From the NCBI RefSeq assembly GCF_001885615.1, contig NZ_LSRN01000026.1:1-42609 (forward strand): a stretch of 42,609 nucleotides of DNA. The letters run 5' to 3'. The position numbers and the translations under genes are program-made. This DNA is from Alkalibacterium sp. 20. GTDB lineage: Bacteria > Bacillota > Bacilli > Lactobacillales > Carnobacteriaceae_A. Under the pieces are notes generated by a model. That model saw nothing but the letters and a program-made list of their open reading frames with translations, searched no databases and was not told the DNA's origin. Shown piece by piece: positions 1 to 8,106 of this stretch; within the stretch, counting starts at the first letter, position 1, and the number at the start of each line of letters is the position of its first letter.

Positions 1-523
1 ATGCTAATATAATAGGATCAGTAGCCGGATTGAATAACCAGTCATCATTATTAAAGAAAATTTCATGAAACAACAAAAACATTCTATCGAAGTTTATAGC
101 CAAAAACATTAGTAATAAAGGCGGTACGAGGCTAGCAATAAAAAACGGTTTTTGTAGTGTCCATATCCGTCTGTTTTTCTTTAAAGCTCTGGCATAGAAA
201 AAACTTCCTATCAAAGAAATAATTAATACAGCATAGTTAAGGTAAAATAAGAGTTTTACCTCCCAAAAATGAAACAAGCCACTTTCTGAACTCGGAAAAT
301 CCGGCATGTTCAATTCAGTCACCCATGGGAAATGTAAATACCTTAACAGGATATGGTAATTATCAATTAAAGCTTGGAAGGACATATTTAATTGTGCCGG
401 TAGCTCATGCAACCAGACTGAAAAATAATACAAAGGGGTAAACAAAATAACAAACGCAATGCTCACTGTGATAATGAATAAAAACAAACTACTTAAACCT
501 GTTATTTTTTTTAAGTAACGCAC
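1..523 (-). CDS. TIGR01906-type integral membrane protein (C-terminal part cut by window edge)
   Basis: The reading frame opens with GTG at 523, two bases after the HAD phosphatase stop, and runs off the left edge after about 174 codons. The GGGGAG inside the last HAD codons serves as its ribosome site. The product starts MRYLKKITGLSSLFLFI and carries a strong N-terminal membrane helix, then an extracytoplasmic-looking stretch containing NYHILLRYLHFPW, then two further hydrophobic segments (around residues 100 and 130). This order (YutD, HAD-IIA phosphatase, TIGR01906 membrane protein) is the usual one in Lactobacillales. Molecular function is not known for the family. The family is typically a little over 200 aa, so only a short C-terminal piece should be missing. 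Confidence 0.8.
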   Translation of the reverse strand, partial: MRYLKKITGLSSLFLFIITVSIAFVILFTPLYYFSVWLHELPAQLNMSFQALIDNYHILLRYLHFPWVTELNMPDFPSSESGLFHFWEVKLLFYLNYAVLIISLIGSFFYARALKKNRRIWTLQKPFFIASLVPPLLLMFLAINFDRMFLLFHEIFFNNDDWLFNPATDPIILA

Positions 524-524
524 A

Positions 525-1295
525 CTAGTCTCCCCACTCATCCAACGTATCAATAATATAAGTTGGTTGTTTTGTTTTATTATTCAAATCAGCTTTCTTC
601 GTAAAACCAGTTAAAACTAATAAGGTATCTATATCACTGTTGATTCCAGCTAAAATGTCTGTCTCATAATTATCTCCCACCATGATGACCTCTTCTTTTG
701 AAAGATGTATTTTATCTAGTGCAGATTTCATCATGATTTTTTCGGGTTTACCGATAAAAGTCGGTTTCGTTTGAGTTGACTTTTCTATCAGTGCTATTAC
801 TGATCCAGCTCCAGGTACTAGTCCTCTCTCAGTAGGCAGGTTCGTATCCTTGTTCGTTGCAATGAATGTCGCACCACTTTGAATAGCCAAACTAGCAATT
901 TCACATTTGTCATAGGTCAAATCTCGGTCAAGTCCGACAACGACATGATCAATAGCGTCTTCTACAAGTTGACACCCGACATCTTCCAATGCCTGTTTTA
1001 ATCCATGTTCTCCAACAACATATACGCGGTTACCTTTCAGCTGCTTGACATAATCGGCTGTGGCCAGTGCGCTCGTATAAATGTCCTCTGCTTTCGCAGA
1101 AATATTAAACTTACCTTGCAATTTTTCTGCTACCTCTTGCGGGGTACTAGTAGAATTGTTAGTAAGAAATAAATATGGTATTTTTGCATACTTGAGTTTT
1201 TCAACAAAAGCTGGCGCTTCTTCTATGGGTTTTGAACCCATATACATTGTTCCATCCAGATCTATAAAGTAACCTTGATACTTTTTGAATTGCAT
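525..1295 (-). CDS. HAD-IIA family sugar/nucleotide phosphatase (TIGR01457, NagD/AraL-like)
   Basis: A 256-aa cytosolic haloacid-dehalogenase phosphatase. Motif I is DLDGTMYMG (nucleophile Asp12, general acid Asp14), motif II is LTNNST, motif III lysine is in GKPEK, and motif IV is MVGDNYETD. The cap is inserted between motifs II and III, as in the NagD-like C2 class. Family members dephosphorylate small phosphometabolites, with 4-nitrophenyl phosphate the usual assay substrate; the natural substrate cannot be read from sequence. The start ATG at 1295 follows AGGTG with normal spacing and lies 10 bases after the yutD stop, so it is co-transcribed with yutD and the downstream membrane protein. 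Length matches the family. Confidence 0.9.
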   Translation of the reverse strand: MQFKKYQGYFIDLDGTMYMGSKPIEEAPAFVEKLKYAKIPYLFLTNNSTSTPQEVAEKLQGKFNISAKAEDIYTSALATADYVKQLKGNRVYVVGEHGLKQALEDVGCQLVEDAIDHVVVGLDRDLTYDKCEIASLAIQSGATFIATNKDTNLPTERGLVPGAGSVIALIEKSTQTKPTFIGKPEKIMMKSALDKIHLSKEEVIMVGDNYETDILAGINSDIDTLLVLTGFTKKADLNNKTKQPTYIIDTLDEWGD

Positions 1296-1305
1296 GACTT
1301 AACAC

Positions 1306-2067
1306 CTATTCTTTCTTTTTCCTGATTTGAAAACGTGTCTTCCCAGTATTATTTTTCACTTCTTGCACTTCATCTTTTTTTTGATCCACTTCGTTTGTTT
1401 TGTCTCGATGCGTTTTTGTGAATGAGCGTTTCTCGTTCCCTGCAAGATTAGAAGACGCTTCTTCCTTATCAACGGTTTGAGCTGGTGCCTTTTTCTTGAA
1501 TGGTTTGCTTGGTTTGCTTGGTCTGCTCGGCTTGCTTGGTTTGCTTGGTTTGCTTGGTTTGCTCGGTTTGCTCGGTTTGCTCGGTTTGCTCGGTTTGCTC
1601 GGCTTGCTTGGCTTGCTTGGCTTACTTGGTCTGCTTGGTGATTGAGCTTTATTGTTTGATTCATATTGATGCTCAGTTTTTTTTCTGTTAAGTTCAATAT
1701 TCTCCAACACAAAATAGGCACAACCAAAACTGCAATATTCTAAAAGATAATCTTCCAAATAAGAAATACGCATGTCAATTGGGATTTTCTTCACTTCATC
1801 ACGATAAAACCCTCTTAATCTAAGCTTGCCGTATGACATATCACCTACCAGATAATCATATTTCTCTAAAAAGTCGCTATATCTTTCTTCTAATAAATCT
1901 GTATCCAAACCTTCTCTGTAATTCGTTATAATCTTATATTTTTCTTTGTTGATCAGAAGATGTTCTGAATCTATTTTTTTTACGACCTTATCTTCAGGAT
2001 TGATCACTTTTTCTAATGCTTCAGTAGACAGTTCAGATTGCTTGTCTTTCTCATTTTCATTAATCAC
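1306..2067 (-). CDS. yutD: YutD family protein with long Pro-Ser-Lys repeat tail
   Basis: Residues about 38-125 form the YutD (DUF1027) domain, recognisable by DYLVGDMSYGKLRLRGFY and the Cys-containing stretch YCSFGCAYF. The start is a GTG at 2067 preceded by AAAGGA. The conserved domain is followed by 15 uninterrupted PSK/PSR triplets (residues 144-188) and a charged, disordered tail rich in Lys, Glu and Asn. Typical YutD proteins have tails that vary in length; this one doubles the protein to 253 aa. Function is unknown; conserved linkage to the HAD phosphatase and TIGR01906 genes is seen here too. The basic repeat could bind nucleic acid or membrane, but that is inference. Confidence 0.88.
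   Translation of the reverse strand: MINENEKDKQSELSTEALEKVINPEDKVVKKIDSEHLLINKEKYKIITNYREGLDTDLLEERYSDFLEKYDYLVGDMSYGKLRLRGFYRDEVKKIPIDMRISYLEDYLLEYCSFGCAYFVLENIELNRKKTEHQYESNNKAQSPSRPSKPSKPSKPSKPSKPSKPSKPSKPSKPSKPSKPSRPSKPSKPFKKKAPAQTVDKEEASSNLAGNEKRSFTKTHRDKTNEVDQKKDEVQEVKNNTGKTRFQIRKKKE
1501..1641 (-). repeat. 9-bp tandem repeat encoding (Pro-Ser-Lys/Arg)x15
   Basis: On the minus strand the unit is CCNAGCAAN (Pro-Ser-Lys), in 15 copies within yutD codons 144-188. Unit length is a multiple of three, so copy-number changes by slippage would keep the frame. Third-position changes split the array into subblocks (CCA AGC AAG versus CCG AGC AAA), which suggests recent expansion of at least two types of unit. 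The array also opens meaningless Cys/Val-rich and Ala/Asn-rich frames on other phases. Confidence 0.95.
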
Positions 2068-2163
2068 ATGTATTCTTTCCTTTCAATGATATCCATAGCA
2101 CTATTGACTATTAATAATTATTATTCATACATTTATTTAATACACCACATATTATCTTCATTT

Positions 2164-2172
2164 ATTTTAACA
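2164..2172 (-). promoter_or_regulatory. Possible extended -10 for the yutD operon
   Basis: Read on the minus strand this is TGTTAAAAT, an extended -10 (TG-N-TAAAAT) about 95 bases before the yutD GTG. No convincing -35 was found at 16-18 bases. The same nonamer precedes hisZ and the M15 lipoprotein gene. Confidence 0.35.
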
Positions 2173-2201
2173 CACAATGGCATCTGTAATATAACCATTT
2201 T

Positions 2202-3740
2202 TTACATTAGTGGTGCAAACAACCTCAAAATACTTCTAATTACTTTGGCTGCTAACGACTGTTTCACATTCGTGTATGCTATTCGCTCGCTCTGATTAAT
2301 TGTACTTTCCATATCCAGTTCAATTTCTTTTATTGCATCCGTTCCGTATATGACGACCGCATTTTCAAAATGTAAATACAGGCTTCGGTAATCAAAATTA
2401 ATCGTACCGACTTCTGCAACGTCACCATCTATGAGTATTGTCTTTGCATGCATAAATCCTTTTGAGTATTCGTGGATTTTCACTCCCGCATCCATCAAGT
2501 CTGTGTAATATGACCGTGTTGTAATATGAACTAGGTATTTATCCCATTTTTTAGGAGTGACTATACGGACATCCACACCACTCCGCGCGGCCAATACGAG
2601 TGCTATCTCTAAATTTTCATCAAGTATTAAATAAGGCGTGTATATCCAAACTGATTTCTCTGCAGCATGAATCAACTTAATGAATACATGTTCTCCGATA
2701 TTCATGGTATCCGTCGGACTGTCTGCAAACGGTTGAACAAATCCACCGCTTTCTTTTTGTTCATCATTATATTTTGGTTTAAGATCACTAATTCCATCCG
2801 GAAGTAAGTGGTCATCCATCGTCTGCCATAGCTCTAGGAAAATCAAAGTCAGTCCCCAGGCTCCCCTTCCTTCCAACTTAATGCCATTATCTTTCCAGTG
2901 CCCGAACCGCTCGATTTCATTGATATACTCATCACCCACATTGACCCCTCCAGTGAATGCCACTTCACCATCGATGGATAAAATTTTTCTGTGATCTCTG
3001 TTATTCTGTGACGATGTGACAATCGGGTGGAACGGATTATAAACCCTGCTCGTAATATTTTTTTCTGCAAGCGTTGCTTGAATGTTCTTTGGCAAGGTGA
3101 CAAAACTGCCGATATCATCATACATCACACGAACATCCACACCTTGTTCTGCTTTCTCTTCCATAACTACCAGCATTTCCTACCACATTTTACCTTCGGC
3201 AACAATAAAGAATTCGAAAAAGATGTATCTTTGAGCTTTCTTCATTTCTTCCAGCATTGCCTTGAAATAATCTTCTCCCAAGGGATAATAGGTCGCTTCT
3301 CTTGCCGAGTAGACTGGATATTCCCCTGTGTTGGACAAGTAATGCATGAGTTTCCCGTGGTTTTTGAATTGGTTCTTCGCTTCATTCAATACTGATTCAT
3401 CATCCAGTTTATACGGTCTATGTAATCTGTAAATATTTTCCAATGATTCTTGTAATTTTTTTGTCTGCGTTTGTCTGTTAAACATAAGATAAAAGAGGGT
3501 GCCATAAATAGGAAAGATCAAGACTTGTAAAATCCACGTGACCTTATAGGCTTCTTTACCTTTTTTCCATACGACGTGCAGAGCCACTCCAATTGAGAGC
3601 AAGGTAAAAATAGTTTCTAATACAATAGAATAGGCAAAAGATTGCATAATAATGATTCCAAAAACGATAAATTGAATGATGATGAAAAAGGTGAGTAAAA
3701 TACGTCGTTTAAATAAATACATAAGTAATTTTTTGCTCAA
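2202..3740 (-). pseudogene. cls: Cardiolipin synthase, interrupted by an in-frame amber codon
   Basis: Two frames, 3740-3180 and 3176-2202, are the same reading frame separated by one TAG at 3182-3180 and a single GAA codon. The joined product (about 511 aa) is a full-length bacterial cardiolipin synthase: two N-terminal membrane helices (residues about 10-65), then two phospholipase D domains with HKD motifs HRKILSIDG and HAKTILIDGD. The enzyme condenses two phosphatidylglycerol molecules to cardiolipin in the membrane. The amber codon falls just after FFEFFIVAEGKMW, before the first HKD motif, so the upstream product would be inactive and the downstream ORF would lack the membrane anchor. 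The start is TTG at 3740 with AAGGAGG seven bases upstream. A GAG or CAG to TAG change is the simplest origin; a sequencing error or suppression are alternatives. Another cls copy elsewhere is plausible. Confidence 0.88.
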
Positions 3741-3810
3741 ATCAATTCCTCCTTATATTATCTCAGTATGCCTTTTTTTTAGTTGTTTGTCACTCTCTGA
3801 CTAAAGGACA

Positions 3811-3834
3811 TTAAGAGTAACCCTTAACTCTTAA
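3811..3834. repeat. 8-bp inverted repeat between cls and the RNase H gene
   Basis: TTAAGAGT, an 8-base spacer, then ACTCTTAA. It sits in the divergent intergenic region upstream of the RNase H promoter candidate and has no U-tract, so it is more like an operator than a terminator. Regulator unknown. Confidence 0.4.
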
Positions 3835-3859
3835 ATGCTAACGACCTATTTGTTTTTTA

Positions 3860-3888
3860 TTGACATCTTCCCCCTCTTCTTCTAAAGT
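3860..3888 (+). promoter_or_regulatory. Promoter candidate for the RNase H gene
   Basis: TTGACA (3860-3865), 17-base spacer, TAAAGT (3883-3888). The RNase H ATG lies 35 bases further on, preceded by AAAAAGGAG. Confidence 0.6.
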
Positions 3889-3923
3889 AATACAGGAACT
3901 ATTTTCACTAAAAAGGAGAAATT

Positions 3924-4520
3924 ATGCCAACCAAATATTACGCAGTAAAAAAAGGACGCAATCCAGGTGTATACACCACCTGGCCGGAAGCCCAAAAACA
4001 AGTGACAGGCTTTAACAATGCCCAATTCAAATCATTTCAAACTGAAACTGAAGCACAAGCTTTTATAGCCGATAAAACGGAAAAGAGTAGTTACATAGCA
4101 CCGGAGTCTCTCGTTGCCTACGTAGATGGTTCTTTTAATAAAAAGAAAAAGACCTATAGTTATGGTGTTGTCTTGCTGAAAAATAATACTGTTATTCAGG
4201 AATTAAGTAATGCGGCAAGTGAACCTGAGTATGCAGAAAGTTTCCAGATTGCGGGTGAATGCTTTGGTGCCCTCAATGCTATTAAATGGGCCATTGAACA
4301 TAAGTACAAAGAAATAATCATCCATTATGATTATTTAGGTATTGAAATGTGGGCTACGGGACAATGGAAAGCCAACAAAACAGTCTCAAAAGATTATATA
4401 AAGTATTATCAAGCCTATAGTACAAAAATTGACGTCTCATTTGTGAAAGTTAAAGCCCATACTGGAATAAAATACAATGAAAGAGCTGATGAATTGGCGA
4501 AAATTGCATTAGCTAACTAA
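3924..4520 (+). CDS. rnhA: Ribonuclease HI with N-terminal viroplasmin (RNA:DNA hybrid-binding) domain
   Basis: A 198-aa protein with two domains. Residues 4-48 (KYYAVKKGRNPGVYTTW and following) are the viroplasmin/RNase H1 hybrid-binding domain. Residues about 62-196 are an RNase H fold with the expected acidic quartet: Asp68 (AYVDGS), Glu112 (GECFGA), Asp136 (HYDYLG) and Asp189 (ERADELA). It cleaves RNA in RNA:DNA hybrids, removing R-loops and primers in the cytosol. AAAAAGGAG lies seven bases before the ATG, and the gene stands alone between its own promoter and a terminator. Because the quartet and domain order are intact it should be active. Confidence 0.93.
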   Translation: MPTKYYAVKKGRNPGVYTTWPEAQKQVTGFNNAQFKSFQTETEAQAFIADKTEKSSYIAPESLVAYVDGSFNKKKKTYSYGVVLLKNNTVIQELSNAASEPEYAESFQIAGECFGALNAIKWAIEHKYKEIIIHYDYLGIEMWATGQWKANKTVSKDYIKYYQAYSTKIDVSFVKVKAHTGIKYNERADELAKIALAN

Positions 4521-4551
4521 TTGGATCAGTTATTATTATTACGAGAAAATA

Positions 4552-4595
4552 CCGAGAGGTTCTCTGAAATCATAGAGAACTTCTCGGTTTCTTTT
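4552..4595. terminator. Bidirectional terminator between RNase H and aldo/keto reductase genes
   Basis: The two arms CCGAGAGGTTCTCT and AGAGAACTTCTCGG pair over 14 bp with one mismatch around an 8-base loop, followed by TTTCTTTT on plus and by TATTTTCTC on minus. It serves two convergent genes. Confidence 0.8.
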
Positions 4596-5400
4596 ATAGT
4601 TGAGCAACTTTAGCCATATCTTCATCGGACAATAAAAAGTCCAGACTTTCAAGATTAGCTTTCTGGTTTATGGGGTTATGAGATTTAGGAATAGCCACTA
4701 CGCCTCTTTGTGTTTGATAGCGGAGCAAGACCTGCCCCCATGTTTTACCATAGTTCTCGCCAATTTCATTTAGATATTCTTTATGCTGATCAGTTGTCTT
4801 CATCGGTCCCCAAGCTTGTGGTCTAATGTCACGATCCAACATGTCTTTTATCCACTCATTATTCCATTGGGTCGGATTCGATTTGATTTGATTAACAGCT
4901 GGCTTTATGGTCGCGAATTTATCTAATTTTTCAAGATCTTCATTAGAAAAATTGGAGACCCCAATGGTTTTGATTTTACCTTTACTTACAAATTCTTCCA
5001 TTACTTCCCATGTTATTTTCAGTTTCTCCTCGTCTTCAATCGGTTTATGAATAAGATACAAGTCAATATAATCCGTTTCAAGATTTATCAAACTTTGGTT
5101 CAGTGTCTTTCTGACCGTCTCTTTATCTTTTATATATGCATCTTCTGTGGGTATTTTAGTGGTTAAATAGAATGCTTCACGGTCAATGCCACTCTCTTTA
5201 ACGGTTTTCCCGATACCTGCTTCATTTCTATAAGAAATAGCAGTATCTATCAATCGATAACCCATCTCGATCGCGGATCTTAGCGTAGAAAAATCACCAG
5301 TCAATTCGCCATTGTATTCATTGTTTTTTTTCCCGTATGTGTTTGTTCCTGTTCCTAAGTATGGCATACGTGTGCCGTTGTTCAACTGTACGCTTTCCAT
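4594..5400 (-). CDS. Aldo/keto reductase
   Basis: A NADPH-dependent oxidoreductase of the AKR superfamily (TIM barrel, cytosol). From the chosen start at 5400 the product begins MESVQLNNGTRMPYLGTGTN, the normal AKR beginning, and is 268 aa. The catalytic tetrad is visible: Asp and Tyr in RLIDTAISYRNE, Lys in LTTKIP and His in LYLIHKP. NADPH-binding residues are in the IPKSHNP region near the end. The frame is open back to 5484, overlapping ydbC, but that extension has no SD site and does not resemble the family. GAGGAG lies about 12 bases before 5400, a long spacing, so the start is not fully certain. Substrate unknown; it appears to be the last gene of a hisK-ydbC-AKR transcript. Confidence 0.88.
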   Translation of the reverse strand: MESVQLNNGTRMPYLGTGTNTYGKKNNEYNGELTGDFSTLRSAIEMGYRLIDTAISYRNEAGIGKTVKESGIDREAFYLTTKIPTEDAYIKDKETVRKTLNQSLINLETDYIDLYLIHKPIEDEEKLKITWEVMEEFVSKGKIKTIGVSNFSNEDLEKLDKFATIKPAVNQIKSNPTQWNNEWIKDMLDRDIRPQAWGPMKTTDQHKEYLNEIGENYGKTWGQVLLRYQTQRGVVAIPKSHNPINQKANLESLDFLLSDEDMAKVAQL

Positions 5401-5476
5401 CGACTCTCTTCTCTCCTCATGTAGTTCGTTTACTCTATCCATTTCAACTGTAGGGACCAGCCTGACTCTAGTTTGG

Positions 5477-5698
5477 TTATACATCTATTTCGGCCAGCGC
5501 TTTTTTCAGCTGGACTATTTCTTCATTATTGAATGTGAGGCCTTTACTCATTTTAGTGTGGTCAGGGCTCCATTCTCTGATGTCAAACTTTGGAGGACGG
5601 TTATTCCAACTCACTAAGTTTAATTCTTTACGCCATCCTTTAGGTGTTTCAGAAAGGACGGCGAGATGTTCAACCACTTCGTACGAGATTTTATCCAT
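5477..5698 (-). CDS. ydbC: YdbC family protein (PC4-like single-stranded nucleic-acid binding)
   Basis: A 73-aa product beginning MDKISYEVVEHLAVLSE. YdbC proteins share the fold of the eukaryotic coactivator PC4 and bind single-stranded DNA as dimers; the pattern GWRKELNLVSWNNRPPKFDIREWSP is the family core. The frame is open upstream to 5758, but the ATG at 5698 gives the family length and overlaps the end of hisK by 8 bases, a translational-coupling arrangement. A transcriptional or repair role is likely but not established for this family in this organism. Confidence 0.85.
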   Translation of the reverse strand: MDKISYEVVEHLAVLSETPKGWRKELNLVSWNNRPPKFDIREWSPDHTKMSKGLTFNNEEIVQLKKALAEIDV

Positions 5699-6476
5699 GA
5701 TTAATACCCCTCTCAAAATATCTTCCGACATCATCTGGATGATGCGCATCAGAACCATAGGCTAATTTGACTCCTTCATTTAAAGCTGATTCAACAAGTG
5801 AGTCAAATGGATATGTTCTGTTGTAAAAAGGTTTATCAATACCTGAAAAGTTGTAATCCAAAATATAGTCATTCGTTCTTATTTTTTTCAGTAACCTGTC
5901 CCAATCGATTTCGTCCTCTCGATTATGTGCGTTGATAAATTTATATATCAGTGTGATATGGCCAATCGTTTTTGGTGTCCATTTCCCAAATGGTAAAGAT
6001 AAAGCTTTTAATAGGGTTTCTTCATATAATCTTGTCAGTCTATCGTAACTTATTTGATTTATTTTTTCTAAGAATACCTCCTTATCGTAGTCAATACAAA
6101 AATAACCATGCTCAGGTATTTTTAAAAAATGAACACTTATAATAGAATAAGGAATTGTTTCAGAATATTTTTTCAAGAAAAGAAGGGTTTCCTTTTCTTT
6201 CCCTTCGATATAATCAATTTCAAATCCAGTATTTACAACGATGTCCTTTGCATATTTTGCTTTTAATTTTTTCCCCTGATTCAAATATCCCTCAACATCT
6301 TCTGCTCTCATAGAGCTGTCTTTTTCAGGTGTCGTATCCTCGATCGGCAAAGGTGCGTGTTCAGTAAACGTGATACTTTCAAGTCCCTTATCAATAGCTG
6401 TTTTGACATACTCTTCCATATCATACGCACTACCATGAGGACAATATTGTGTGTGTACGTGATTATCAGATAGCAT
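5691..6476 (-). CDS. hisK: Histidinol-phosphatase, PHP family
   Basis: A 261-aa PHP-domain phosphatase that converts L-histidinol phosphate to L-histidinol, the penultimate part of histidine synthesis. Metal-binding motif HVHTQYCPHG lies at the N-terminus, TEHAPLP follows, then ISVHFL mid-protein and YGSDAHHPDDVG near the C-terminus, all typical metal ligands of this class. AAGGAGG stands five to six bases before the ATG. The gene is divergent from hisZ, and it is the only step missing from the operon on the other strand, so the location strongly supports the assignment. It is followed by ydbC with an 8-base overlap. Confidence 0.93.
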   Translation of the reverse strand: MLSDNHVHTQYCPHGSAYDMEEYVKTAIDKGLESITFTEHAPLPIEDTTPEKDSSMRAEDVEGYLNQGKKLKAKYAKDIVVNTGFEIDYIEGKEKETLLFLKKYSETIPYSIISVHFLKIPEHGYFCIDYDKEVFLEKINQISYDRLTRLYEETLLKALSLPFGKWTPKTIGHITLIYKFINAHNREDEIDWDRLLKKIRTNDYILDYNFSGIDKPFYNRTYPFDSLVESALNEGVKLAYGSDAHHPDDVGRYFERGINHG

Positions 6477-6511
6477 GAATTTCCTCCTTCTTCAGTTTTA
6501 GTTTTGAATAC

Positions 6512-6540
6512 TTTCACTGTCGGGTTATTTATGTTAAAAT
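6512..6540 (+). promoter_or_regulatory. Promoter candidate for the his operon
   Basis: TTTCAC (6512-6517), 17-base spacer, extended -10 TG-T-TAAAAT (6532-6540). This gives a leader of only about 75 bases before the hisZ ATG, too short for a T-box. Confidence 0.5.
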
Positions 6541-6571
6541 TTTTTAATCAAACTGTTTTCAATTCTTAAAG

Positions 6572-6584
6572 TACAATCATTGTA
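6572..6584. promoter_or_regulatory. Palindrome in the hisK-hisZ divergent region (operator candidate)
   Basis: TACAAT-C-ATTGTA, a perfect 6-bp inverted repeat around one base, about 25-37 bases downstream of the his promoter candidate. On the minus strand it also contains TACAAT, which could act as a -10 for hisK, so a repressor here could affect both genes. Regulator unknown; TrpR-like HisR/YerC proteins control his genes in some Firmicutes, but I cannot match the motif. Confidence 0.4.
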
Positions 6585-6621
6585 TCAAACTTATTAATAA
6601 ATGGAAATGAGGAACTTAATA

Positions 6622-7479
6622 ATGGATTTCGAAAAAAACAATCAGCAGTTGCTGGAGAAAAAGCGCAAGGAAATGGAGTTTCTTCATCATTTTCATTTAT
6701 TAGGCTATGATCTACTTGATCTATCTATTCTAGAACAATTTGAATGGGATAGACTTTCAGAAGACGATTTAAAAATGATGAAACATCGCTATACTTGGCA
6801 GTCAAACCAATCACTGTTATCTCTAAGAAGTGACTGGACAGATGCCATTGTCCGTTACCGCCAAAAATATAAATTAAAAACAGATAAAATCGCTTATTCA
6901 GGTCCAGTATTTCCTGTGGATAAAGAAAAAATGCAGTTTGGAATGGAAGTCTTTACCCAAGATATTTCAATACAAATTATCACGATGAAAGATTTATTAC
7001 ATTATATTCGCGATCATCTCAACATTTCCTTAACTGTGGCCGTAATCAGTCACTACTCTCTTTTGAAGAAGTTATTATCCACAGAAGAAAGACGAGATCC
7101 TGAAATCATGATGTACCTAAGTGAACGTAATTTAGATCATTTAACCAAAAGATTAGGAGCTTCGCACCCGGCAGTCCTATTAATGACCCAACCCGTACCT
7201 AATCAGCTCGCCTATGCTAAACAACACTTCCCGGATTTGAAAAAGCCCGTTGAAGAAATACAACACTGGCAATCTGAATTAGAGAACAATCAGATACCAG
7301 TCGTCTATTGCGACCTGTTTTCCTCACCAAATCAATCCTATTACAAAGGAATATTTTTACAGTTTTATACCAAACAATCTGTTGAGCCCATCGTTACGGG
7401 TGGGCAGTATTCAAGCCCAACCAAAGCTTTTGGTATGGCTATTAATTTATCAAGCTTACCCTTAACGGCTGGCTTATAG
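6622..7479 (+). CDS. hisZ: ATP phosphoribosyltransferase regulatory subunit HisZ
   Basis: HisZ is a histidyl-tRNA synthetase paralogue that lacks aminoacylation activity and forms a hetero-octamer with short-form HisG, conferring activity and histidine feedback inhibition. The 285-aa product from 6622 shows class-II synthetase-like features (YRQKYKLKTDKIAYSGPVFP, then GGQYSS near the C-terminus corresponding to the GGRYD motif of HisRS) but is much shorter than a synthetase. The start at 6622 is chosen because GAGG lies about 8 bases upstream; earlier in-frame ATGs at 6601 and 6607 lack an SD site. It is the first gene of the his operon, with hisG 16 bases after its stop. Confidence 0.9.
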   Translation: MDFEKNNQQLLEKKRKEMEFLHHFHLLGYDLLDLSILEQFEWDRLSEDDLKMMKHRYTWQSNQSLLSLRSDWTDAIVRYRQKYKLKTDKIAYSGPVFPVDKEKMQFGMEVFTQDISIQIITMKDLLHYIRDHLNISLTVAVISHYSLLKKLLSTEERRDPEIMMYLSERNLDHLTKRLGASHPAVLLMTQPVPNQLAYAKQHFPDLKKPVEEIQHWQSELENNQIPVVYCDLFSSPNQSYYKGIFLQFYTKQSVEPIVTGGQYSSPTKAFGMAINLSSLPLTAGL

Positions 7480-7495
7480 AGAGAGGAAAGTTGAA

Positions 7496-8095
7496 ATGAT
7501 CACAATTGCATTATCTAAAGGAAGACAGTTAGAAGATTTCATTTCATTTTTAAAGCAGCAGCAGTTAACCCAATGGCACACTGCACTCGAATCAGTCTCA
7601 AGAGAACTGTTAGTCGAAACAGAAGACACGCGCTTTTTATTGGTGAAAGGTGAAGATGTGCCCGTATATGTAGAAGAAGGTGTCGCTGATTTAGGGATTA
7701 CAGGGAGTGATGTTCTGTATGAACAGAATCGACAAATAAACAACCTGATGGACCTGCCATTTGGGTATTGTCATTTTGCTTTAGCTGCGAAATCTCCAAA
7801 AGAAACGTATCCTGTTGTCGCTACAAAATACGTGAAATTTACACAAGATTATTTTGACTCTATTAGGCAGCCTGTCAAAATCATCCCTCTAAAAGGCTCT
7901 GTTGAACTAGCCGCTACTATCGATATGGCCGATGCCATTATGGATATCGTTCAATCTGGAACGACTCTTAGAAAAAACGGACTGGAAGAACAAGTGCAAT
8001 TAGACAATATCAATGCGCGACTTATTGCAAATAAACACTCTTTTTTCTCTAAAAATGAAGAAATACAGTCAATCGTTAACAAATTAAAAAAGTAG
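7496..8095 (+). CDS. hisG: ATP phosphoribosyltransferase, catalytic subunit, short form
   Basis: A 199-aa protein that joins ATP and PRPP to phosphoribosyl-ATP, the first and committed step. It starts MITIALSKGRQLED and contains GVADLGITGSDVLYE and the PRPP-binding segment DAIMDIVQSGTTLRKNGL (Asp/Ile/Ser-Gly-Thr-Thr). The C-terminal regulatory domain of long HisG is absent, which is why HisZ is needed; both are present here. AGAGGAAAG lies about 8 bases before the ATG. The hisD start is 11 bases downstream of its stop. Confidence 0.96.
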   Translation: MITIALSKGRQLEDFISFLKQQQLTQWHTALESVSRELLVETEDTRFLLVKGEDVPVYVEEGVADLGITGSDVLYEQNRQINNLMDLPFGYCHFALAAKSPKETYPVVATKYVKFTQDYFDSIRQPVKIIPLKGSVELAATIDMADAIMDIVQSGTTLRKNGLEEQVQLDNINARLIANKHSFFSKNEEIQSIVNKLKK

Positions 8096-8106
8096 GTGGA
8101 ATATAA

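Noticed and set aside
1356-1727. Ala/Asn-rich and Cys/Val-rich ORFs across the yutD repeat
   Set aside because: They are other phases of the 9-bp PSK array with no SD site; the YutD frame has a recognisable domain.
3177-3182. Recoding (selenocysteine-like or pyrrolysine) at the cls amber
   Set aside because: No element supports recoding, and TAG is used as a normal stop elsewhere in the window (for example HAD, yutD and the 47-aa gene).
5401-5484. N-terminal extension of the aldo/keto reductase to 5484
   Set aside because: The extra 28 residues do not fit the AKR family and the early ATG has no SD site, although it would overlap ydbC.
6477-6621. T-box riboswitch before hisZ
   Set aside because: The gap is too short and no T-box consensus or antiterminator/terminator pair was seen.
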